Positions 22,470 through 31,176 of a stretch of DNA of 63,679 nucleotides are shown here, one piece after another. Numbering within the stretch: the stretch's first letter is position 1; every line of letters starts with the position of its first letter. The notes under the pieces are model-generated. The model worked only from the letters and a program-made list of their open reading frames with translations, was not told the origin of the DNA and made no database searches. The stretch is taken from the IMG/VR virus record IMGVR_UViG_3300023184_000116, positions 1 through 63,679 of that record. One strand, 5' to 3'. The DNA is from a virus. Both the position numbers and the translations under genes were made by a program.

Positions 22470-24602
22470 TTAAGCAAATAGCGCATTGGCTTGCCATTTC
22501 TGTACCGAGGTTGTGAACCATTTTTTGCTCGTTCCATCGCTTTCGACACGGATCAGGCCTTGCCCAATGGCGTCTTCTTTTGCTTTTCTAAGATCACTTG
22601 AGTGTCCTTTAACATTTGTGTCAATGTCTTTAGTCATGCATCCTTGATTCGCTTTGACATAGTCAATGAGAGCCTCCATGACGCGTTCTTTGGTTCGGTC
22701 GTGTTTGCCAATGGATCTTTCGATTCGTAGTGACCTGTCCGCTTCTGACCATGTTAAGAGCTGCTCGGCGACTTCCACGTCTCGACCTGTGGCGCTAAAG
22801 AATCGTTCACCTGACTCGTTTTTGTTTAGTAACCAGCGAACATCCGCCCAGTCGTCTAACCTGGTTGCTCCACGAGCTCGGTCGATGCCTTGTTCCTGGG
22901 CTCTTCCTGTGTGAGCTGGCATGATCAAGTTTTGGACACCGGCTCGGTCTTTGATAATGTCGAGCGTGTCAAGGAATACGCCAACATCCGAGTTGCTGTT
23001 TTCTTCACCTGAACCAGTGAACGCTCTCGCGTACGGGTCAATGACCCATGTTTGTGCGTTTAGGTTGCCAAGAATTTCAACGACCTTGTCTTCAATGTGT
23101 TTTGTCGTGAGTGGCATTCGTAGTCCACGCAAGTGCACTAGATACACTTTTGATTGGTTTCTGATTCCGACTTCTCGCATCCATTGTCTGTATTGCCGTT
23201 TGTCAACCTCGTAGTTAAAGATAACAATGTTGCCATCGTGTGGTTGTACGCCGTAGCGACCTAGAAATGGTTCATCATCGATTAGTGATTTCACGAACTG
23301 GTTCATCATCGTTGTTTTACCTGATTTGAACGCAGCGGTTAGGACAACGTTTGCACCTGTCGGGAATAGTTCATTGATCAAGTAAGATTCTTGTTCATCT
23401 GGTTGCTGTAGTTCGATCGATAGGTTACCTAGGATCTCTGGTGCGCGAAACGTTTTAAGGATTTGTTCATCATCGAGTAATTTTTTTGCTTCTCGGCGCA
23501 CTGCTTGTGTTTCGATCTCGGTTGCTAGTAACAAGTCGCGTCGACTTATTTGTGCCATTGGCTCGTCAATGATTTCACCGGTTTCTTCATCGTACAAAGG
23601 TAGATCAATCACTGGCGTGAACTGGTTTAATGGTGCTTGCTGTGGCTTGGCGCAATCACTGCCGCGACATGTTTCGTTTCGATAGTCACTTATTTTCGCT
23701 AGCGCACCTGTGACCATGTTTCGCCACTCGTTTGCTGCAACATAATGTGAGCCACGTTCTGAGCTTAACATGGTGGTGAATACTTGTTCACCAACATCGA
23801 GCGCGTTTGATACACCGTGGTGTCCTCTGGCGCCAAGTGAAACAAGTCGCATAACGATCGGTAGTGTTGCATCGTGTCGTGATCCTTCACTACCTGATAA
23901 CACGCGATGCAAATTGTGCACCTCGTTTGTTACTCGTTCACATGGTTGACCATTGGTTTTTATTGCTTCAAGCATCGTGTTTGTTTGCATCGGTGTTAAC
24001 TGTTTCTTAATGCTACTAGTTTCGAATTTACCTTGTGTGAGTGCAATGATCCATGTTTGTGGCAGCTCAGGTAGTTCACTTGTGTTCGGCCCTGCGCCAA
24101 TGACATCGGTTCCTGCAGGGTTGATCCATCTATAAGTTCCACCCTCTGGATGTATACTTGGCCAAACAACGGCGTAGCGATGCTCGTTTCGAATGATTTC
24201 AATTCCAGGGCCAGCGATACTCGGCCACGCTAGATTCTCTGGGATCTTAAATAACCTAATCCCGCTCGTGCCATCGTTTCGTGACGTGACACGCCAAGTT
24301 TCTGGTAAGATCCCAAAGTCTTGCTCGAGTTGCATTAGCGTCTGTCCACCTGTTTTGTCCTTGTACGCGTCAACGTCTAAACCGATCACGTTTTTCGGTA
24401 AGCGTAAACAAATGTTTCCTTTAGCGTTTAGGATCCATTCATAGATTTGTTCAGCGCTCGGATCTGGTGCATCTTTGCCCGTGTAACCTGATGGTGGTGG
24501 CCATTTCTCGTTTATTGGTAATGGTAAAACACCGAGCCAACCGTTGTTAAAATACGACGCAGCAGCTAGGTTGTACGGTGATTTGTTTTCACTGTTTTGC
24601 AT
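22470..24602 (-). CDS. Primase-polymerase / helicase fusion (phage A)
   Basis: The replication initiator of phage A, ~710 aa. The N-terminal ~200 residues form a bifunctional primase-polymerase (AEP) domain: GLDVDAY with the metal-binding Asp76/Asp78 and the later RYAVVWPSIHPEGG histidine motif. A RepA/RecA-like helicase follows, with Walker A AAFKSGKTT at about residue 428 and VIDPYAR as Walker B. The C-terminal ~70 residues resemble a winged helix (HSSDLRKAKEDAIGQG). An ATG 6 nt upstream (24608) is an alternative start; 24602 overlaps the previous stop (TAATG). Confidence 0.85.
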   Translation of the reverse strand: MQNSENKSPYNLAAASYFNNGWLGVLPLPINEKWPPPSGYTGKDAPDPSAEQIYEWILNAKGNICLRLPKNVIGLDVDAYKDKTGGQTLMQLEQDFGILPETWRVTSRNDGTSGIRLFKIPENLAWPSIAGPGIEIIRNEHRYAVVWPSIHPEGGTYRWINPAGTDVIGAGPNTSELPELPQTWIIALTQGKFETSSIKKQLTPMQTNTMLEAIKTNGQPCERVTNEVHNLHRVLSGSEGSRHDATLPIVMRLVSLGARGHHGVSNALDVGEQVFTTMLSSERGSHYVAANEWRNMVTGALAKISDYRNETCRGSDCAKPQQAPLNQFTPVIDLPLYDEETGEIIDEPMAQISRRDLLLATEIETQAVRREAKKLLDDEQILKTFRAPEILGNLSIELQQPDEQESYLINELFPTGANVVLTAAFKSGKTTMMNQFVKSLIDDEPFLGRYGVQPHDGNIVIFNYEVDKRQYRQWMREVGIRNQSKVYLVHLRGLRMPLTTKHIEDKVVEILGNLNAQTWVIDPYARAFTGSGEENSNSDVGVFLDTLDIIKDRAGVQNLIMPAHTGRAQEQGIDRARGATRLDDWADVRWLLNKNESGERFFSATGRDVEVAEQLLTWSEADRSLRIERSIGKHDRTKERVMEALIDYVKANQGCMTKDIDTNVKGHSSDLRKAKEDAIGQGLIRVESDGTSKKWFTTSVQKWQANALFA

Positions 24603-25423
24603 TACCATTGCCCGCTATCAATTGTCGCTGTTAACCATTCTTCAAAATCTGTTGACTCAACACGTAAGTCACCTTTAAGGATCTTTCGAGCATCACGGCT
24701 AATGTTCTCTATTGTGCTACTAGTCCATAAAGGTTTATACGGTTTTGATACTGGTTCAATTGACCACGTGAGATCTTTCACGTTATCAAAATGTTGTTCA
24801 TACAAATGTAGACTACCAACCGAGTGTGAGTACCAACCCATTTCAAGATCTAGTGCTCTCGCAACTGCGCCTTGTAGTGCACAGAACTGGATTAGATCGT
24901 AAGGTAATCCGAGCCAAACATCATTGGATCGCATTGTTGTTCTCGCGCATAGTTTGTTGTCACGGATCAGGAATTGTATTGAGAGTGTGCATGGTACATC
25001 ACGTGTGTCCACGTTTAGATCCTGTGTCGAGTTGTACATTGTTAATACTGCTTGACGTGTAAACATGTCACGTTTTAATACTTCAATAAGTGGTTTAAGT
25101 TTACCGTAGATTCTTATTCCGTACGCACCGTGAAAGATTCCACCATCGGTATAGTTTTGAAATGTTGAAACATTTGCAATGAGTTGTTCTGGTTCTGTTG
25201 TTTGACCAACGAGTTGTAGTGCCTCGCTCGCGCCAATGTAATCTCGTAGGTTGCGACCAGCGATACCGTTGAGTGGTATTTGCCAAGGCTCAGAGATGAC
25301 AAATGTCATGTTGCACATTTCACGTGTTTTTTGTCCTCTAGGTGATGACTCGTCACCGAATCCGTGCACAATGTTCGCAGCTGATAAAACTACTTGCGCC
25401 GGTGTTGTTAATTCTATAAACAT
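24602..25423 (-). CDS. ThyA-family pyrimidine methylase/hydroxymethylase
   Basis: A folate-dependent enzyme acting on C5 of a deoxypyrimidine monophosphate. The catalytic Cys145 (in DVPCT), phosphate-binding Arg165 (MRSNDVW) and LHLYEQH segment are ThyA hallmarks. At the position of the dUMP-selecting Asn177 of E. coli ThyA stands Asp176 (LGLPYDL). Asp there is known from dCMP hydroxymethylase, and Asn-to-Asp mutants of ThyA prefer dCMP. The active-site Cys is followed by Thr rather than His. Hence a dCMP-specific modifying enzyme is favoured over plain thymidylate synthase. Neighbouring kinase, PLP-like and other enzymes support a modified-base pathway. Confidence 0.8.
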   Translation of the reverse strand: MFIELTTPAQVVLSAANIVHGFGDESSPRGQKTREMCNMTFVISEPWQIPLNGIAGRNLRDYIGASEALQLVGQTTEPEQLIANVSTFQNYTDGGIFHGAYGIRIYGKLKPLIEVLKRDMFTRQAVLTMYNSTQDLNVDTRDVPCTLSIQFLIRDNKLCARTTMRSNDVWLGLPYDLIQFCALQGAVARALDLEMGWYSHSVGSLHLYEQHFDNVKDLTWSIEPVSKPYKPLWTSSTIENISRDARKILKGDLRVESTDFEEWLTATIDSGQW

Positions 25424-25887
25424 TAGTTTTCCTTTTCATAAAGTTCGTTGCTATCAATTATTTGCACGTCAATGGTGTGGATCTTTGGTGCAAGATCTAG
25501 AAAGTCTCGTTGTGCCAAAATGCTTGTCTCGATTTGTTGCTGTGTTTCACCTCGCTCGGTTAATGTTTTAAGGATCTCTTTTTCATCGCGTTTGATAATG
25601 ATGATCCGTGTTTTTAACGCGCTAAGGAACATGTTGCATGAGTTGAATGTGTAAATGTTTGGGAACAAACTTTCACGTTTAAAGTATTTTGGCCAAATCA
25701 TTTCACCAACATGCCATCGATCAAGTACATAATTGTAGCGAGGATCAAGTGAATACACGTATTCGTTTGCCCAGTTTTTTGTTTTTGGTTGGCTAGCGTG
25801 TAAATAGTTTGCGTTTGTTTCTTGTGCTAATCGTTTCGCGTACGATGTTTTACCAACACCATCTGTTCCTTCAATAATCGTTATCAT
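25423..25887 (-). CDS. Deoxynucleoside monophosphate kinase, Tmk-like
   Basis: P-loop kinase of 154 aa with Walker A GTDGVGKT (residues 7-14) and the VLDRWHVGE segment containing the DR motif of thymidylate-kinase-like enzymes. It would phosphorylate dNMP, probably including the product of the adjacent ThyA-family enzyme. The order ThyA-like plus kinase recalls T4 genes 42 and 1. Overlaps both neighbours (ATGA with the PLP-like gene). Confidence 0.75.
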   Translation of the reverse strand: MITIIEGTDGVGKTSYAKRLAQETNANYLHASQPKTKNWANEYVYSLDPRYNYVLDRWHVGEMIWPKYFKRESLFPNIYTFNSCNMFLSALKTRIIIIKRDEKEILKTLTERGETQQQIETSILAQRDFLDLAPKIHTIDVQIIDSNELYEKEN

Positions 25888-26771
25888 CGTATTTCACCCC
25901 AGTTTCTAAACGAGTCAATGTCGCCACTCGTTAAATTGTTCGGTGTCACATCACCAGCCACGTTCCATACTACCGTGCTAGCTGCTTTTGGTGCACTAGT
26001 TTTATCAAGCATGAAGTTTTCGAGTCCTTTGCAATCGTATGTTGGCGCAGTGGATACTTGTTCATTGATTTGTTTCGCCAAATCAGCTGACTGTTGAAAG
26101 ATCTTATGGTACGAGTTTGTTTCTGCTCGACCGATTTCACCAGGATGAAGGTTACGGGCAACCGCCACGCCATGAAAACGAGCATTTGGCCACGCGATCT
26201 GTAGTGTTCGTGTTAATACACCAGTGCTGATCACGCTAACCACGTCACGCGGCTCTGGTCGATTACCCCATTGCTGCAGCGTGGACTTGATACCAGCCGC
26301 GACCACGAGTGGGTGATCTAAACCAAATGGAACAAACTCTGCATTGTTTTCCGCTGCCCATTCCTTGGCGTACTTGTTGAGAACTGGCATTGCAGCGATT
26401 CGTCTAAAGATCGGTTTTGCTCCACGTTCGATACAAACAAGTTGGTGTGCACTTGCTTCTTTAGCTGATGGCATGAATAGTGTGAGTTTCTTGTCGTATT
26501 TTTTCGCTAACGCTGCTAGAGATACACCTGCCCAACCAACACGTGGCTGGACGTAAACCAAGTGATCTGTTTGCATGCTACGCACTAAGAGATCTCCCCA
26601 GCGTCCTTTCGTGCCGACACCGGTTATTGAATCATCCCACAAGGTCGCACCATGAAATGATTGCAGTGAAGGTGGTGGTGTTTCATCAACCCACCCGTCT
26701 GCTAAATCTAGCCATTCATCACGTGTCTTGTACGCGTATTTATTTGTCACATCAGTCGTGATCTTAAACAT
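25884..26771 (-). CDS. PLP-dependent enzyme-like protein, fold type II
   Basis: The 295-aa protein resembles the tryptophan-synthase-beta/ACC-deaminase fold: a candidate Schiff-base lysine Lys55 in GVGTKGRWG, the glycine-rich GWAGVSLAALAK segment, LTLFMPS, an RGAKP segment, FGLDHPLVVAAGI and the phosphate-loop-like SVISTGVLTRTLQ. Chemistry cannot be deduced, but PLP enzymes are used by some phages to elaborate hypermodified bases. ATG at 26771 has GGAGGAG upstream and overlaps the previous gene by 8 nt. It could instead be a divergent, inactive relative. Confidence 0.55.
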   Translation of the reverse strand: MFKITTDVTNKYAYKTRDEWLDLADGWVDETPPPSLQSFHGATLWDDSITGVGTKGRWGDLLVRSMQTDHLVYVQPRVGWAGVSLAALAKKYDKKLTLFMPSAKEASAHQLVCIERGAKPIFRRIAAMPVLNKYAKEWAAENNAEFVPFGLDHPLVVAAGIKSTLQQWGNRPEPRDVVSVISTGVLTRTLQIAWPNARFHGVAVARNLHPGEIGRAETNSYHKIFQQSADLAKQINEQVSTAPTYDCKGLENFMLDKTSAPKAASTVVWNVAGDVTPNNLTSGDIDSFRNWGEIR

Positions 26772-26976
26772 TATGCTCCTCCTTGTAAGCAATAACTTTA
26801 ATCAAAAATTCTTTAGTCGCTTTTAAAGTAGCAGCGTGTCCAACGTAATAACTTTCACCGTATTTTTTGCCATTCATCCATTCGTAAACAAGCCAAACTC
26901 TTTCTTGTTCATCAGGTTTGTAAATAAAAAAGTTTTTGTATTCGTAATAACCATCGCGGACTTTAGTTAACTTCAT
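26764..26976 (-). CDS. Small hypothetical protein, 70 aa
   Basis: Aromatic- and Lys-rich 70-aa protein (DGYYEYKNFFIYKPD, VWLVYEWMNGKKYGE) that looks like a small mixed alpha/beta fold. It starts at the base where the upstream zinc protein ends and overlaps the PLP-like gene. No function assigned. Confidence 0.55.
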   Translation of the reverse strand: MKLTKVRDGYYEYKNFFIYKPDEQERVWLVYEWMNGKKYGESYYVGHAATLKATKEFLIKVIAYKEEHNV

Positions 26977-27350
26977 TATGCACCTGCCTTTGCTTTACCA
27001 GTGCCTTCACATTGGTAACAAACATAACCGGTGTCTTTCCACATGTCAGATCGACCAGCACCACCGCAGCGAACACACAAACCTTGAGCTTTTAGATTTA
27101 ATTTAATTTCTTGCATTTTGTCATGTTGCATGCGATTGCGATTTAACCAATCTTGCTTAACTGCCGCACGCGCTGGTTCACCTTTTAATTCAAGTGCATA
27201 AGCCGCATCGCACATTGGCCAATTGCGATCTGTTAAACCTTCACGTTCTGTTAATTCTTGGCAGTAAACATTTCCGTATTCATAGATGCCTTCACCAGCT
27301 TCAACAATGTTTAAGCATGAACCGCATCGACCAGCGTATTTGTTTATCAT
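26976..27350 (-). CDS. Zinc-finger protein, DnaJ-type cysteine motifs
   Basis: Contains CGSC near the N-terminus, then a C-terminal pair CVRCGGAG and CYQCEGTG. The CxxCxGxG repeats are DnaJ-like zinc-binding knuckles. At 124 aa it may be a nucleic-acid or chaperone adaptor. It is the second gene after promoter module 1 in the nucleotide-metabolism operon. Confidence 0.55.
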   Translation of the reverse strand: MINKYAGRCGSCLNIVEAGEGIYEYGNVYCQELTEREGLTDRNWPMCDAAYALELKGEPARAAVKQDWLNRNRMQHDKMQEIKLNLKAQGLCVRCGGAGRSDMWKDTGYVCYQCEGTGKAKAGA

Positions 27351-27352
27351 GA

Positions 27353-27838
27353 TTAGTTACCTGCCTTTTCTGTTAGTCGTACGTTAGTGATTGCTGTGAA
27401 GTGTGCATTGCCTTCAGCATCTTTAATGCCAACTTTGATTGTGCCAAAACCATCAACGCCAAACCAAATAACCTCGCCGACAGTACCAACAGGAACTTTA
27501 CGACCCTTAAAAACTTCAACAGGAATTGATGGAACATTCTCACCAAGTTTTGTACGCAATGATTTCAACTGGCCATTGAAATCAGCAACAGCACTTAACT
27601 CTTTCCAATCTTTTGCAGTTGGCTTTGAAAAAACTTTTTCAACTTTCTCAATGTACTGTTCAACCATGAACTCAACAGACATTTCTTTGTAATCACAGTA
27701 ATGAGGTTCGATCCAACTAGCGCGACCATTGTCATAAAGTGCTTCAACTTTGCGACACAATACCCATTTGCCGTTACGATTCTCATGCCAAAATACATCG
27801 GTTGAACCGCACTTTGTGCACATTGCTTGCTTTGCCAT
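27353..27838 (-). CDS. Zinc-binding hypothetical protein, 161 aa
   Basis: First gene of an early operon. Starts MAKQAMCTKCGS with AAAGGAC 7 nt upstream, which decides against the longer frame running back into the promoter. An N-terminal CTKC pair and later Cys residues (VLCRK, HYCDY) suggest a zinc ribbon. The C-terminal half (KGRKVPVGTVGEVIWFGVDGFG) looks like a small SH3-like beta barrel. Function unknown. Confidence 0.6.
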   Translation of the reverse strand: MAKQAMCTKCGSTDVFWHENRNGKWVLCRKVEALYDNGRASWIEPHYCDYKEMSVEFMVEQYIEKVEKVFSKPTAKDWKELSAVADFNGQLKSLRTKLGENVPSIPVEVFKGRKVPVGTVGEVIWFGVDGFGTIKVGIKDAEGNAHFTAITNVRLTEKAGN

Positions 27839-27840
27839 TT

Positions 27841-27972
27841 TCTTGTCCTTTGTTTGTCCTATCAGCTGTCCGGCTGATAAGACCATTCTATACACAAACC
27901 AAAAGCAAAAACTACCATTTCAGCAACTTTTTTTTAACTATTTTTTTCCTTTATTTCCAATGCTTTTTCTAG
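27841..27972 (-). promoter_or_regulatory. Repeated early promoter module, copy 1
   Basis: On the minus strand: an A-rich tract, the box ATGGTAGTTTTT, a variable 9-13 nt, extended -10 TGTGTATAGAAT, then a 7-bp stem-loop TATCAGC-CGGACA-GCTGATA at the predicted mRNA 5' end and an AAAGGAC ribosome-binding site. Its A-rich end also encodes the last residues of the upstream 357-aa protein. Confidence 0.75.
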
Positions 27973-29007
27973 ATGTTTCACATGTGTCCAATGTTTTTTA
28001 TGATTCGGCACTAGAGAATTATTGAAAACCTGCCACGGTTCAAGATGCTCATAACCTTTAGGTACATAGCATTCAACATAGCGCACATAATCGCACGCAA
28101 CATCCTCTAGTGCTAAACCTTTACCCATGTTGCGCAAAAGATCTTTAGGATCATGCGGGCTACGAAACTCGTTACAGATCTTTTCCATTGCAGCATCGAG
28201 AAACAAGTTTTGACTCTTAAAACCATCATTGCCGAATAAAAGATTCAATGCTTGTTTCGCGTTGTTGCCATAGTTCACTTGTGAGTATGGATCAATAAGC
28301 TCAGGAAAATACGCAGCAACATCCATGACAAAAGCTGTCATGACAAAGTGAAAACATTTCAACCCGTTTTCTCGATGCCAATTATTGATCCAATCAACAC
28401 CATCGCGAATGCTCATTGATAACGGGTTATCGATCAAATGGAAATAAAAATCAACAACAAGTCGAAGCATGTACTCGGCGACGTAAAGCTCAGATCCGCG
28501 TTTATAGTCACCGCGTGGTTTCGGGAACATTGGAATCTGGTTACCGATACTGGTGAAGATTGCTCGACCTTGACGCATTTGACTCAACACGTAGTCGCGC
28601 ATTTCACCCATGCTCGTGGTGTTTAACGCCATGTCGCTTAGTAAACTATTTCTAAACCCGTGATCGTAACTAAACGATGCACCTGAACCTGTTACGCGAT
28701 GCACAAGAAATAGGAAGAACCAGTCAATGTCAGCGAACGGTGTTGAATCGAATCGTGGATCTGCTTGCCACTTTTTCGGGTTATTGCTACCGTGCCAGAT
28801 TTGCTGAATCGCGTTACTGAAACCAGCGAACTCACGATCAACCGTGTCATAGATTGTTATGTAGTGTTGTAGTGGATCATCAACGTGTAACGGCTCGGTT
28901 GTGTCTCTACCGTTCTCACTAGCAATGTTGATTGTTTGCAGCACCGCAGCTTTCTTGTAGTACTCTTTGAAGTCTTCCCAGTAAATTGTTTCAATCAGCT
29001 TACCCAT
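27934..29007 (-). CDS. Large helical protein, possible base-modification enzyme
   Basis: A 357-aa, mostly helical protein, rich in aromatic residues. Recognisable blocks are LQHYITIYDTVDREF, FFLFLVHRVTGSGASF with HGFRN after it, GSELYVAEYMLRLVVDFY and NAKQALNLLFG. The layout recalls helical phage enzymes proposed to attach amino acids or amines to hydroxymethyl-pyrimidines in DNA, but I cannot prove family membership by reading. It is cotranscribed with an SGNH-like protein and is upstream of the ThyA-like/kinase/PLP-like operon. The C-terminus runs into promoter module 1. Confidence 0.45.
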   Translation of the reverse strand: MGKLIETIYWEDFKEYYKKAAVLQTINIASENGRDTTEPLHVDDPLQHYITIYDTVDREFAGFSNAIQQIWHGSNNPKKWQADPRFDSTPFADIDWFFLFLVHRVTGSGASFSYDHGFRNSLLSDMALNTTSMGEMRDYVLSQMRQGRAIFTSIGNQIPMFPKPRGDYKRGSELYVAEYMLRLVVDFYFHLIDNPLSMSIRDGVDWINNWHRENGLKCFHFVMTAFVMDVAAYFPELIDPYSQVNYGNNAKQALNLLFGNDGFKSQNLFLDAAMEKICNEFRSPHDPKDLLRNMGKGLALEDVACDYVRYVECYVPKGYEHLEPWQVFNNSLVPNHKKHWTHVKHLEKALEIKEKNS

Positions 29008-30002
29008 TTGTTTGCCTCATTTGTTTCTAGATTCCATTCATAAAACTCTGGTGATAGATGCACTGAACCTGGTTTCTCCATGTGCACTTTCGCGTACTCT
29101 TCCGGGTCCATTTCATACCACGATCGTGGCCATGCATGGACCTTGGTGAAAAGATCTTCCAAACGGTTTTGGAATACTTCACGGATCTGGTTACGCTTTT
29201 CACGTGTGCCATAAAACGGTGTTTTCTTGTAGTAACCCGATTTTGGGATTCGCCGCTGCTCAAACTCGATCGGGTACGGGCTAGTCACCTCAAATGAACC
29301 AATAAGATCTTTCACCTGTAACTCTGTGAGCTGTTTGTGAAGATCCTCAACGAGTGTCACCGCAGCTTTTAGTGGGTTGAACTGGCGTGCAAGATGATGA
29401 CGAATGTCAATGTTACCGGCTGAGATCACGAGATGCTCCACGCGATAATCTGGTAGATACGATTCCACGCCACGAGTTGTTAAACCATGCAATGTTAAAC
29501 CATCGTGACGGTACACAATAGTGCCGCGTCGATACCTTGCAATGGAATGTGAGTCACCGATAACAACGCGCGTCACGTTAGGAACCAGAGCCTCATGTGT
29601 TAACACTGGCGCATTGGTTATGTCCACTATTTTTTGCCATTCAGCCTTGGTGAAATCTAGCTGAGCTTTTGCTGCACGCTCACCAAGGATTGCTTGAATG
29701 TTCGGCAATGGTTTCTCTAATGCTTTGATGTTGCCAAGATCCATGTCAAGGATTCTTGAGATCCTGTCATGGACTTCTTGCGTGAACCCACCGAACAGGT
29801 TGAACGTGTCACCACCGAATTCCATTGGTGTGGACACTAACCAGATACCGTCAAGAACCGTCCACGGTTTGTTACCTGCTAGTAGTGGTTTACCGTGGCC
29901 AAGATCTTCAACCATGCACGCTTGCATTCTTGGCCACGCAGCTTTATGGCTTGACATTTTTGAACTAAACGATGTCACCACGTCGTCAATGATCATGGTC
30001 AT
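28995..30002 (-). CDS. SGNH/GDSL-like hydrolase domain protein, 335 aa
   Basis: The C-terminal two thirds show SGNH blocks: GDSHS (nucleophile Ser) near residue 149, SAGNIDIRH (Gly/Asn block) near 195 and SVHLSPEF (candidate catalytic His) near 317. The Asp usually three residues before that His is not present, so activity is uncertain. The N-terminal ~110 residues are unassigned. SGNH proteins remove or transfer acyl groups; here a role on a nucleotide or base substituent is suggested only by neighbours. ATG overlaps the previous stop. Confidence 0.55.
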   Translation of the reverse strand: MTMIIDDVVTSFSSKMSSHKAAWPRMQACMVEDLGHGKPLLAGNKPWTVLDGIWLVSTPMEFGGDTFNLFGGFTQEVHDRISRILDMDLGNIKALEKPLPNIQAILGERAAKAQLDFTKAEWQKIVDITNAPVLTHEALVPNVTRVVIGDSHSIARYRRGTIVYRHDGLTLHGLTTRGVESYLPDYRVEHLVISAGNIDIRHHLARQFNPLKAAVTLVEDLHKQLTELQVKDLIGSFEVTSPYPIEFEQRRIPKSGYYKKTPFYGTREKRNQIREVFQNRLEDLFTKVHAWPRSWYEMDPEEYAKVHMEKPGSVHLSPEFYEWNLETNEANKWVS

Positions 30003-30211
30003 GCTTTCACCTGATCTTGTTTATCCTTCACCGCGTAATAGAAAGTGAACCAATTATGGATCGTGTCTTCTAGCGATGCTGGTAATAGTTCACCGGTGAT
30101 CTTTTTACCGAGCGCATAATACTCTTCACTAACCTTGTCATCCCATAGATCTTCAAGATCCATGAATGCTTGCGCAACTCGATGGATTGCAGCTAACTGG
30201 TTCTTTGTCAT
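29999..30211 (-). CDS. Small helical protein, 70 aa
   Basis: An acidic helical chain (IHRVAQAFMDLEDLWDDKVSEEY...) with no catalytic motif. It is coupled to both neighbours by overlapping start/stop codons. It is translated just before the SGNH-like protein and may be a partner, but that is guesswork. Confidence 0.5.
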   Translation of the reverse strand: MTKNQLAAIHRVAQAFMDLEDLWDDKVSEEYYALGKKITGELLPASLEDTIHNWFTFYYAVKDKQDQVKA

Positions 30212-30567
30212 TATGCTGCAGCTCCTTCGCGAATAACTTTAACTAACGTGATCTTGTCAGCACCTGAACCGTAAGCCCAATGATTTACGTTCCGGTAAAT
30301 GTTGAACTCGTAACCAGCGTCCAACGTGATCTCAACTTCATCCTCATTATTCATAACCAAGCCAACGAATGTTACTTCCTCGGTGTAACTACCGAAAGGT
30401 GCATGGAACTTCACTTCAATAAGTGAACCAGGTACCACGTTCGCCAAGCGGCGATTCTTAACTGGCTTTGGCTTTGCTGCTTCAGCTTCTTCCAACACGC
30501 AAAGTTTCATCTGCAGTGCTGCAATCTGTGTCTTGCATTCTTCTATCTCGAAATTGATCTTTGTCAT
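30211..30567 (-). CDS. Hypothetical protein with beta-barrel C-terminus, 118 aa
   Basis: N-terminal coiled coil (FEIEECKTQIAALQMKLCVLEEAEA) and a Pro/Lys linker, followed by a beta-rich domain (VPGSLIEVKFHAPFG, GLVMNNEDEVEITLDAGYE) that resembles an SH3-like fold. The ribosome-binding site AAAGGAC precedes the ATG, as in the promoter-module genes. No function known. Confidence 0.5.
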   Translation of the reverse strand: MTKINFEIEECKTQIAALQMKLCVLEEAEAAKPKPVKNRRLANVVPGSLIEVKFHAPFGSYTEEVTFVGLVMNNEDEVEITLDAGYEFNIYRNVNHWAYGSGADKITLVKVIREGAAA

Positions 30568-30646
30568 GATTTGTCCTTTGTCCTTTTTTGACCTGTCTCA
30601 TCAGTTGCAAGTGGTCAACCTTGCAAGACGCCCAAAGGCGTTTCGA
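30568..30646 (-). other. Structured intergenic leader, 79 bp
   Basis: On the minus strand it holds two potential hairpins, ACGCC-TTTG-GGCGT and TTGCAAG/CTTGCAA with an 8-nt loop. A segment CTGATGAGACAGG then GGACAAAGGAC follows, partly resembling the leader of the repeated promoter modules. No -10 element is evident, so it may be an attenuator or RNA processing site. Confidence 0.35.
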
Positions 30647-31051
30647 CTAGTTGATCGCACCACCTTGTTTGCAGTTCGGGCAAGTGTAACTAAAAGTTTT
30701 GCATGTTTCGCGGCAGCAATCACAAAATTCTGTGGTGCTCATTCCAGTTAATTCTGCTTTAGTGTTGCCAGCAATTAATGTGTCATGCATGTTGCAGTAT
30801 GCAATCCATTTGCCATCTGAATCATCAAAACCAAAATCAATTGCTTTGCCAATTTCAATTTCTGCTTTTGCTAACTTTGTCAAGCATCGTGTGCACGCTA
30901 AATCATCTGCGTAATGTGCTTCAGTTTCACTACCGATAAAGCGTGAGTTGCAAGTTGCTGTTGTGCCATCGTTTGAAAGATGTACAAGGTTTGTTTTGTA
31001 ATCGTGCATTAGTTTGAAACCTAGTGCTACTGCTTTTGCTTTTGCGTTCAT
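30647..31051 (-). CDS. Cys-rich zinc-binding protein, 134 aa
   Basis: First gene behind promoter module 2. ATG at 31051 follows AAAGGA by 8 nt. Metal-binding pairs: ACTRC near residue 68, EFCDCCRETC and CPNC at the C-terminus. The N-terminal part (MNAKAKAVALGFKLMHDY) is helical. It resembles the zinc protein at 27353-27838 in place and build. Regulatory or nucleic-acid-binding role is plausible; not assigned. Confidence 0.55.
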   Translation of the reverse strand: MNAKAKAVALGFKLMHDYKTNLVHLSNDGTTATCNSRFIGSETEAHYADDLACTRCLTKLAKAEIEIGKAIDFGFDDSDGKWIAYCNMHDTLIAGNTKAELTGMSTTEFCDCCRETCKTFSYTCPNCKQGGAIN

Positions 31052-31059
31052 GATCGTGT

Positions 31060-31176
31060 CCTTTTGTCCTATCAGCTGTCCGGCTGATGTTTCTATTCTA
31101 TACACAAACCAGAAGTAAAAACTACCATTTGGACAACTTTTTTTTAACTATTTTTTTCCTTTATTTCCAATGCTTT
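31060..31176 (-). promoter_or_regulatory. Repeated early promoter module, copy 2
   Basis: Same elements as at 27841-27972: A-rich tract, ATGGTAGTTTTT, TGTGTATAGAAT, hairpin ATCAGC-CGGACA-GCTGAT and AAAGGA. Here the A-rich part is non-coding, because the upstream dUTPase-like gene ends just before it. Confidence 0.75.

Noticed and set aside
27839-27895. Longer N-terminus for the zinc protein (frame running into the promoter module)
   Set aside because: The extension would start inside the -10 element and mRNA hairpin, and a good ribosome-binding site serves the ATG at 27838. The same frame in module 2 is an effect of the repeat.
30568-30646. Fourth copy of the early promoter module
   Set aside because: It shares the GGACAAAGGAC leader and a partial CTGATGAG segment but lacks the ATGGTAGTTTTT box and the TGTGTATAGAAT -10 element.
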